This document shows, one piece after another, positions 6,449 through 11,467 of a stretch of 11,467 bases of DNA. A model generated the notes under the pieces. That model worked only from the letters and a program-made list of their open reading frames with translations. It had not been told where the DNA came from and did not search any database. The first letter of the stretch is position 1, and each line of letters opens with the position of its first letter. Origin of the DNA: an uncultured bacterium (lineage in GTDB: Bacteria; Patescibacteriota; Minisyncoccia; Phycocordibacterales; PALSA-1337); NCBI GenBank assembly GCA_903868845.1, contig CAIPWS010000049.1, positions 1 to 11,467 on the forward strand, read 5' to 3'. Position numbers and translations under genes: made by a program.

Positions 6449-7978
6449 ATGTCATTAAAACTAGTCGCACTATTCCTCTCCATCGCTGGAGTTATTGGTG
6501 CAGCTGTCGGTTACTACTTGCGTCTCATCATCTCTCTCGGCAAGAAAGGCTCCATGGAGCTCGAGATCAAAGAGATGCTCCTTACAGCAAAGGAGGATGC
6601 CAAGAAGATAACAGCCGAGGCTGAAGCCAAGAATTCCAAGATTATTGAGGATGCAAAGGTAGAGATAAAAGAGAAAGAAGATAAAGTCCGTCAAACAGAA
6701 GACCGCCTTATAAAAAAGGAGGATTTTCTAGATAAACGCCAAGTCGATCTCGACAAAGAAGTTGAGCTCGTCAAACAGCGTGTAGTTGAGATCAAGGCTA
6801 TACGTGAACAGGCTGACAAACTTGAGTCAGAGCGCAAAGCCGCTATAGAGAAGGTTGCTCGGCTCACAACTGAACAGGCTAGAGATGAGGTTATCAAGAC
6901 TGCTGAGAAAAATTACGAGGAAGATATCATGGTTCGCATGAATAAGCTCGACACTCAAGGTGAAGAGCTCCTCGAAAACAAAGCTCGCGATATTCTCGCT
7001 GTTTCCATACAGCGTCTCGCCTCTTCTGTTGCTTCAGACGTCATGTCTACAGTCGTTCCTATTACAAGTGACGATGTTAAGGGAAAGATTATCGGTAAGG
7101 AAGGTCGCAATATCAAATCATTTGAACGTATCACTGGAGTTGAAGTTCTTGTCGATGATACTCCTGGTGCCATTACTATTTCTTCATTTGATCCAGTCCG
7201 CCGTCACGTTGCTCGTCTGGCTCTCGAGGAACTCTTGAAGGATGGCCGTATTCAGCCTTCTCGTATAGAGCAAGTCGTAGAAAAAGCTAAGCAGGATATA
7301 AATAAAACTATCAAAGAAAAAGGTGAACAAGCCGCTTATGAATGTGGCGTTATCGGTCTCGATCCACGCATTCTTCTTATCCTTGGTCGTCTACATTTCC
7401 GCACAAGTTATGGTCAAAATGTTCTCCAACACTCCGCACAGATGTCTAACATCGCCGGCATGATCGCAGAGGAGCTTGGTGCCAATGTCCAGACAGCCAA
7501 GGCTGGTGCCCTTCTCCACGATATCGGTAAGGCCCTCGACCATGAAGTCACAGGAACTCACGTTGAGATCGGTCGTCGTATACTCCAGAAATTTGGTGCT
7601 CCTGAAGAGGTCATAAAGGCTATGCAAGCCCATCATGAGGAGTATCCTTATGAAACTATCGAGTCACGCATAGTTCAGACTGCTGACGCAATATCTGGCG
7701 CACGTCCAGGTGCTCGTCGTGATAATGTCGAGAACTACTTGAAGCGTCTCGGTGACCTCGAAGCTATCGCTACTTCGTTCAAGGGTATCGAAAAGGCTTA
7801 CGCTCTCCAAGCTGGTCGTGAGATTCGTGTCTTCGTCCGTCCAGAAGAGATGGGTGATGTCGAATCCAAGAATGTTGCACGTGAGATCGCCCTCAAGATT
7901 GAAAAGGATCTTAAGTATCCTGGTGAGATCAAGGTTATCGTTATCCGTGAACAGAGAACAGTGGAGTTTGCACGCTAA
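6449..7978 (+). CDS. rny: Ribonuclease Y
   Basis: A 509-residue membrane-anchored endoribonuclease that starts mRNA decay; Bacillus subtilis RNase Y is about 520 residues. The order is textbook: N-terminal membrane segment (about 4-24), long charged coiled coil (about 35-180), KH RNA-binding domain with GxxG loop GKEG (216-219, in GKIIGKEGRNIKSFE), then the HD phosphohydrolase domain. Metal and catalytic residues are visible: H328 in QNVLQHSA, H357-D358 in LLHDIGKALDHE, and D413 in TADAISGARPGARR. Nothing essential is missing. It has its own promoter, an unusual SD-hairpin leader and a strong downstream terminator, so it appears monocistronic. Codon use is richer in CGT, CTC and GTC than in neighbouring genes, consistent with a highly expressed core gene. 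It sits between accessory uptake genes without an obvious functional tie. Confidence 0.98.
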   Translation: MSLKLVALFLSIAGVIGAAVGYYLRLIISLGKKGSMELEIKEMLLTAKEDAKKITAEAEAKNSKIIEDAKVEIKEKEDKVRQTEDRLIKKEDFLDKRQVDLDKEVELVKQRVVEIKAIREQADKLESERKAAIEKVARLTTEQARDEVIKTAEKNYEEDIMVRMNKLDTQGEELLENKARDILAVSIQRLASSVASDVMSTVVPITSDDVKGKIIGKEGRNIKSFERITGVEVLVDDTPGAITISSFDPVRRHVARLALEELLKDGRIQPSRIEQVVEKAKQDINKTIKEKGEQAAYECGVIGLDPRILLILGRLHFRTSYGQNVLQHSAQMSNIAGMIAEELGANVQTAKAGALLHDIGKALDHEVTGTHVEIGRRILQKFGAPEEVIKAMQAHHEEYPYETIESRIVQTADAISGARPGARRDNVENYLKRLGDLEAIATSFKGIEKAYALQAGREIRVFVRPEEMGDVESKNVAREIALKIEKDLKYPGEIKVIVIREQRTVEFAR

Positions 7979-8027
7979 GTAATAGTTTGCAGATAAAATC
8001 GTTACTATCAAATAATAAATGAGTGCA

Positions 8028-8062
8028 AAAAAGGCGTCCCCGTACAGACTGGACGCCTTTTT
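8028..8062. terminator. Bidirectional intrinsic terminator after RNase Y
   Basis: The stem GGCGTCC (8033-8039) pairs with GGACGCC (8051-8057) around an 11-nt loop, flanked by A5 (8028-8032) and T5 (8058-8062). It serves rny (stop at 7978) rightward and the lipoprotein gene (stop at 8100) leftward. Confidence 0.9.
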
Positions 8063-8067
8063 GAATC

Positions 8068-8084
8068 CTCGTGGGTCTCACGAG
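8068..8084. terminator. Accessory hairpin next to the lipoprotein gene 3' end
   Basis: CTCGTG (8068-8073) and CACGAG (8079-8084) form a perfect 6-bp stem with a GGTCT loop. It lies between the lipoprotein stop and the main terminator. It has no U-tract of its own and may be a 3'-end stabilising hairpin or part of a tandem terminator. Confidence 0.35.
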
Positions 8085-8099
8085 AAAGTTCTCACGTAA

Positions 8100-8708
8100 T
8101 CAACGACAGTGGATGTCATACCACAATGCCTTTTTCGGTTCCCAAAACCGTTCTTTCCACTTATCCTCTACAGTTGTGATTGGAATCTTCGAATTGAACC
8201 GAATTGAACCGAACTCCCATGAGTTCACTGAGGCTATGTCAGCCTGGTAGAAGTCGATAGCGGCAGACTTCACCGATCCGTTATGGTTGCGAGTAAACTC
8301 TAACACTCGAAACCACCCGATCGATTTGCTTGAAGCCCGACCATCTCCACCAAATGTCAGACGTGGAATTGTTGTAGACGGAAGACCGTCTAACTCTCTT
8401 GTATTGAGATATGATCCGCGCCGGAGATCGTGACGGGAAGTCGGAATGACTAGCTCCACCGTCCACAAGACCGACCAGTCTGGTGGGTGAACCCACATCT
8501 CGAAGCCACCAATTCCGGGACCTTGTGGATCAACCCAGAAAACTTGCTGCGTACCGTTGGTCATGTCCAATGTACGGTGCTGAAGGATATAGCTGTTGGT
8601 CGAGCCAATAACGTACATGGCCGTCACCGGCTGCTGTTTGGCATGGGCGCAACCAACCACATTAATCAGGCAAATGGCCACAATCATCGCAATCATCATG
8701 TTCTTCAT
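8100..8708 (-). CDS. Secreted lipoprotein with an uncharacterised beta-rich domain
   Basis: A 202-residue exported protein. Residues 1-20 are a short lipoprotein signal peptide ending in the lipobox VVGC (C20 lipidated). The mature part is predicted to be beta-rich with many Trp and Gly. From memory, the core matches a widespread secreted domain of unknown function: a tyrosine-containing start (STNSYIL), WTVELVIPT, LRRGSYLNT, IPRLTFGGDGR, GWFRVLEFTRNHNGSVKSAA and FGSIRFNSKIP. That family often shows GDGRGCN and ADFEQHC with a cysteine pair; here both cysteines are replaced (GDGRASS, IDFYQADIA), and C201 is the only mature cysteine besides C20. The ATG has a GGGAG SD (8721-8717) 8 nt upstream. 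The gene is monocistronic and ends at the terminator shared with rny. No enzymatic residues are recognisable and its role is unknown. Confidence 0.8.
   Translation of the reverse strand: MKNMMIAMIVAICLINVVGCAHAKQQPVTAMYVIGSTNSYILQHRTLDMTNGTQQVFWVDPQGPGIGGFEMWVHPPDWSVLWTVELVIPTSRHDLRRGSYLNTRELDGLPSTTIPRLTFGGDGRASSKSIGWFRVLEFTRNHNGSVKSAAIDFYQADIASVNSWEFGSIRFNSKIPITTVEDKWKERFWEPKKALWYDIHCR
8190..8213. repeat. Short tandem repeat (period 10) inside the lipoprotein gene
   Basis: GAATTGAACC occurs twice head to tail (8191-8200 and 8201-8210), and the period runs from 8190 to 8213, about 2.4 copies. The unit is not a multiple of three, so loss or gain of a copy would shift the reading frame within codons for EFGSIRFNSK. 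Confidence 0.7.
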
Positions 8709-8774
8709 TTTTCAATCTCCCAGTAAACTATCGTTTGGTTAGGAATCCTCTATTTCTTTTGAGGACGGTACCAT

Positions 8775-8803
8775 ACTATATCAATATAGTCAACATTTCC
8801 TAA
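8775..8803 (-). promoter_or_regulatory. Promoter of the lipoprotein gene with a dyad over the -10
   Basis: On the minus strand, TGA-TATAGT (8783-8775) is an extended -10; at 17-nt spacing the -35 is a weak TTAGGA (8803-8798). The -10 is one arm of a perfect dyad ACTATA-TCAA-TATAGT (8775-8790). Because of this symmetry a TATAGT box also reads on the plus strand. The leader is about 60 nt and includes the SD. Confidence 0.45.
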
Positions 8804-8826
8804 TATTTGCGGCCTATTCATTGTGT

Positions 8827-9927
8827 TTAGTATTGTACAAACTTTCCATCATTCACAACCTTAAACGTCGTAGGTTTGTAAGCAGTTCCATCAGCCTGAA
8901 TAGTTATAGTTCCACTTACTCCCTGAAAATCTTTCACACTGTGCAAATATTCCAGCATACAGTCAGAATTTGCTCCGCATTTTGCATAAGCTTGCGCCTG
9001 AAGAGTGAGAGAATCATAAGCATTGCGTGCGAAGACGTCTGGTTGCTGACCATACTTTGCGAAATATCTAGCATTGAAGTCTTCTACGACAGCAGTCTTC
9101 GGCATTGGCTCATCTGAAGATATTAGGAATCCTAGAGCGGCCTTACCAGCGGCATCTATGATAGTCTGATCTTCATTCTGAGAATTTCCAAGCAACTTTG
9201 CAGAGATTCCAAGGTCACGACTTTCCGTCAACAAGTTTGCCAAGGGCTTCGATAACTGAACAACGAATATCAAGTCTGGATTGAGCGCCTTAACTTTCGT
9301 AAGCTCAGTTCTGAAATCAGTCGCGTCGACAAGTGTGACCTGACTAGATATTACTTTGCCTCCATTTTGCTCATAAGATTCTTGGAAATACTTACGATAA
9401 TCCTCGCCAAGTGGCGTATTGTAATAGATGATAGCAGCAGTCTTAGCTTTGAGAGTATTTGCTGCAAATTTTCCAAGTTCTCCAGCCTTCAACTTGATAG
9501 AAGAGTTCGTAGAAATAAAGTACTGGTGACCAAGAGTCGAATCTGGATTTGGAGCCAGGTTGAAACCAATTATTTTGTTCTGATCCAATATCGGCAACAT
9601 CGGCACAAAACCGACCACACAGAACGAACCTCCCATAACTGTAATTTTGTCTTCCTGAATCATCTTGTTCAGTGCGGAAACCGCATCTTTCGGCTGACAA
9701 GCATCTTCGTAGACAACATTAACTGACGATAGATTTGCACGTGCCATCTCATAACCATTCTTCGCATGCTCACCAAGTGCGGCGAAATTACCAGTGAGAG
9801 GTAATACAACACCAACACGCAGACCTGGTGAAGGTTTATGTGCCAAGATTCCGCCAACAAACACTATCAACAAGCCGACTACTACAACAATAACAACTAA
9901 CCCTATACCAATATGTTTATTTTTCAT
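8827..9927 (-). CDS. Membrane-anchored LivJ-type (PBP1) substrate-binding protein, second copy
   Basis: A 366-residue type-1 periplasmic binding protein. Residues 5-29 form a long hydrophobic anchor without a lipobox. The fold begins LRVGVVLPLTGNFAALGEHAKNGYEMA (36 onward) and ends GVSGTITIQADGTAYKPTTF, both typical of LivJ/LivK. VYEDACQPKDAV (C77) and GGSFCVVGF (C103) match the positions of the N-lobe disulfide of E. coli LivJ. A second pair, C317 and C323, lies in AKCGANSDCM. It differs clearly from the binding protein at 686-1798, which has no cysteine, so the two probably have different ligands. No LIV-type permease is nearby. It is divergent from regulator 3 through a compact overlapping promoter region (9958-10008). 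I see no hairpin terminator after its stop. The ligand is probably an amino acid or amide and is not determined. Confidence 0.9.
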   Translation of the reverse strand: MKNKHIGIGLVVIVVVVGLLIVFVGGILAHKPSPGLRVGVVLPLTGNFAALGEHAKNGYEMARANLSSVNVVYEDACQPKDAVSALNKMIQEDKITVMGGSFCVVGFVPMLPILDQNKIIGFNLAPNPDSTLGHQYFISTNSSIKLKAGELGKFAANTLKAKTAAIIYYNTPLGEDYRKYFQESYEQNGGKVISSQVTLVDATDFRTELTKVKALNPDLIFVVQLSKPLANLLTESRDLGISAKLLGNSQNEDQTIIDAAGKAALGFLISSDEPMPKTAVVEDFNARYFAKYGQQPDVFARNAYDSLTLQAQAYAKCGANSDCMLEYLHSVKDFQGVSGTITIQADGTAYKPTTFKVVNDGKFVQY

Positions 9928-9957
9928 AAATTTATTTGTTTAACTTGTAACACCGGC

Positions 9958-10008
9958 AGTATAGGGTATAGCTTGCGAGTGGCATAGAACGCCACGGGGT
10001 GATATACT
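9958..10008. promoter_or_regulatory. Overlapping divergent promoters with a central dyad
   Basis: A minus-strand -10 TATACT (9963-9958) faces away from a plus-strand -10 TATACT (10003-10008); the latter is extended by TGA (10000-10002). At 17-nt spacing both -35 sites fall on the same bases (9980-9986) and both are poor. The inverted repeat GTGGC (9979-9983) / GCCAC (9991-9995), spacer 7, overlaps these shared -35 sites. This fits a regulator-dependent switch for the binding-protein gene and regulator 3. Confidence 0.55.
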
Positions 10009-10053
10009 ACACCACATAACAATAATACGGCTAAAAATAAGGCCACCACAAAT

Positions 10054-10794
10054 ATGTATAGCGACATACTTTCAAAAATTGATCTTTCTACGAATGAATC
10101 CAAGATATATGAGACTTTGCTCATAGAAGGTGAATCCCCTGTCGGACTTATTGCTACGAAATCGAAAATAAATCGCCGAAATATTTACGACGCCATGAAT
10201 AGACTCATTGAAAAGGGTCTAGTTTTTGAGATTTTGCAAAAAGGCGAGAACAGATATAAGGCCGTTGATCCAAGAAAGCTCATGGAAATCTTAAAAGAAA
10301 AAGAAACCGCTCTCGAAAGCATAATGCCAGACCTAGACGAGCTCTACAACGGCAAGCCTCACGAAGAAGATGTCTACATTTACCGAGGTATAGAGGGTTG
10401 GAAAAATTTCATGCGCGATATTTTGCGTATTGGTAAGGATGTACATATCATCGGAGGCAAAGGTGCGTGGTCAGATCCCAAGATTGCTACCTTTAGGGAT
10501 TATTTCTTCGCCGAAGCCAAGAAAAAAGGAATAAAGATAACAGTTTTATATGATCATGAAATAAAGAAGGGTGGGCACAAAATTTTATCCCTTCTGAAGG
10601 GCGACCATCGTTTCCTTCCAGAGGACTACTCTACCTCTGCGGCCATAACCGTCTTCGGAAATCAGATAGTTGCCCAGTCCAATATCACCGTCGGCAAGAT
10701 AGATGACAATGTGACCTCTACAGTTATAGTAAACGATTCTCTAGCGGAGACTTTCCGTACTTGGTTCAAACTTATGTGGAGCACGTGTAAGTAG
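10054..10794 (+). CDS. TrmB-family transcriptional regulator 3
   Basis: A 246-residue regulator. Residues about 5-75 are the TrmB winged helix: LSTNESKIYETLLIEGESPV, then the helix KINRRNIYDAMNRLIEKGLV and a wing ending RYKAVDP. Residues 76-100 are a short charged helix (MEILKEKETALESIM). Residues 106-243 are the C-terminal domain: VYIYRGIEGWKNFMRDIL, VHIIGGKGAWSDP, FRDYFFAEAKKKGIKITVLYD, and a terminal helix AETFRTWFKLMWST. This is the clearest intact example of the domain also found on the ABC ATPase at 1872-3044. A leader of roughly 39 nt is predicted, with only a weak AAGG 11 nt before the ATG, so it differs from the leaderless regulators 1 and 2. Divergence from the LivJ-type gene suggests it controls that gene and itself. 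It converges with the BRO gene with 10 nt between stops and no visible terminator. Confidence 0.9.
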   Translation: MYSDILSKIDLSTNESKIYETLLIEGESPVGLIATKSKINRRNIYDAMNRLIEKGLVFEILQKGENRYKAVDPRKLMEILKEKETALESIMPDLDELYNGKPHEEDVYIYRGIEGWKNFMRDILRIGKDVHIIGGKGAWSDPKIATFRDYFFAEAKKKGIKITVLYDHEIKKGGHKILSLLKGDHRFLPEDYSTSAAITVFGNQIVAQSNITVGKIDDNVTSTVIVNDSLAETFRTWFKLMWSTCK

Positions 10795-10804
10795 GTGGCT
10801 AATT

Positions 10805-11467
10805 CTAACCCAATCTTTCCTTTTCTTTGGGTAAATAATTCCTCTTACTCACCACTTTCTTGCCGGTAACCTTTTCCAAATCTTTTAGCGTTCTTCCGGC
10901 TATGGCGCCACCATCCTTCGCATCATCTTTCAATGCCGGCGTACCTACAGAATCTCGACTCTGGGTAATATTTGTAGTTGCAGCTTCGCCTAGCATAGAC
11001 AATATAAGCTCAACGTCATTCATGTGGTCACGAAGATTATTTTGTCTATCTAACTCCTTGAAATCCTTATATTCTTGCGCTGTCATTTCAAAAGTTCCCT
11101 TGTAAATCTCATCTGTTAGGATGGCGAAGTCTGAGCCAGCTCTTACGCCACGATTTTTCCATTCGTCAGTGAGGGTATTTCTGACGTTGATACCACGCAT
11201 CCTCTTATCTATCCAGCCTTTTGGATATCCTTTCTTCTCGTATATGGCTTTTGCGCGGTTCACAGCCAATTCTGGGTCTTGAATCTCATCAATACGATCT
11301 TTTCCAAGCTGAGCTAGCCAGAGCTTGAGCGGCTCGGCCTTTGGTGAAGAAATAGACTGAATAATCCTGAAAATACCTTGTAAATCAGCACAATTCATCT
11401 TTTGACGACCTCCTTTAGTGGCTACGTCAAGGGTATGTACAATTTGTACCCACCCTTTGGAAAGCTC
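10805..11467 (-). CDS. BRO-family (prophage antirepressor-like) protein, N-terminus beyond window
   Basis: The frame is open from the window edge (11467) to TAG at 10805: 220 residues with no stop, so the gene is cut at its 5' end. It matches proteins carrying a Bro-N domain (PF02498): visible are ELSKGWVQIVHTLDVATKGG, RQKMNCADLQGIFRIIQS, ISSPKAEPLKLWLAQLG, then the conserved C-terminal half (PELAVNRAKAIYEKKGYPKGW, TDEWKNRGV, FAILTDEI, ELILSMLGEAATTNITQ, GGAIAGRTLKDLEKVTGKKV). Full members are usually about 270-290 residues, so roughly 60-70 are missing. Bro-N proteins are common in phages and scattered through bacterial chromosomes; the function of this chromosomal type is not established. 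An ATG at 11398 preceded by AAAGGAGGT looks like a start but lies inside the conserved domain. The gene converges with regulator 3. Confidence 0.85.
   Translation of the reverse strand, partial: ELSKGWVQIVHTLDVATKGGRQKMNCADLQGIFRIIQSISSPKAEPLKLWLAQLGKDRIDEIQDPELAVNRAKAIYEKKGYPKGWIDKRMRGINVRNTLTDEWKNRGVRAGSDFAILTDEIYKGTFEMTAQEYKDFKELDRQNNLRDHMNDVELILSMLGEAATTNITQSRDSVGTPALKDDAKDGGAIAGRTLKDLEKVTGKKVVSKRNYLPKEKERLG

Noticed and set aside
7664..8011. Minus-strand open frame of 115 codons
   Set aside because: It is antisense to the HD domain of RNase Y and is explained by codon bias in that gene.
9367..9726. Plus-strand open frame of 119 codons
   Set aside because: It is antisense to the LivJ-type gene, with no initiation signal and a sequence typical of a shadow frame.
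11341..11398. Reading the BRO-family gene as a complete 197-residue gene starting at 11398
   Set aside because: The frame stays open to the window edge and the upstream codons (ELSKGWVQIVHTLDVATKGG) continue the conserved family sequence, so the gene is a 5'-truncated longer one.
1..11467. CRISPR array, tRNA genes, insertion-sequence ends
   Set aside because: No regularly spaced repeats, cloverleaf-like segments, transposase motifs or terminal inverted repeats were seen on either strand.

Overview
The window looks like a chromosomal segment of a small-genome bacterium of the Candidate Phyla Radiation (Patescibacteria, most likely Parcubacteria-like). This is an inference from gene content: several TrmB-type winged-helix regulators, an unusual CheY-like receiver protein of a kind I associate with Parcubacteria, membrane-anchored binding proteins without lipoboxes, RNase Y, and many starts without a Shine-Dalgarno (SD) sequence. 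Coding density is high. No stretch over 300 bases lacks a gene; the longest gaps are 490-685 and 5312-5509, and both are divergent promoter regions. I see no tRNA, rRNA, CRISPR array or insertion sequence.

Layout. 1-489 (-) is the N-terminal part of TrmB-like regulator 1, divergent from 686-1798 (+), a membrane-anchored LivJ-type (PBP1) binding protein. A bidirectional terminator at 1812-1840 separates it from a convergent three-gene operon read leftward: 4583-3729 (polar amino-acid binding protein), 3722-3051 (permease) and 3044-1872 (ATPase). Then come a stand-alone receiver-like protein (5311-4721, -), divergent regulator 2 (5510-6289, +) and RNase Y (6449-7978, +). A second bidirectional terminator (8028-8062) lies between RNase Y and a convergent secreted lipoprotein (8708-8100, -). 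A second LivJ-type binding protein (9927-8827, -) is divergent from regulator 3 (10054-10794, +). The window ends in a BRO-family protein (10805 to beyond 11467, -) whose N-terminus lies outside.

How the genes work together. The region is a nutrient-uptake and sensing island. Three paralogous regulators each share a divergent control region with another gene: two with a PBP1 binding protein, one with the receiver-like protein beside the amino-acid ABC operon. The most striking feature is that the ABC ATPase carries about 145 extra C-terminal residues that resemble the C-terminal (presumed sensor) domain of these same regulators. Transporter and regulators may therefore share one sensor module, by sensing the same ligand or by pairing with each other. 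RNase Y is a housekeeping gene in the middle; its SD is separated from the start codon by a perfect hairpin that could bring the two together.

Promoters are readable for most genes. Many have an extended -10 (TGn before the -10 box), and regulators 1 and 2 appear to be transcribed from, or within a base of, their start codons (leaderless).
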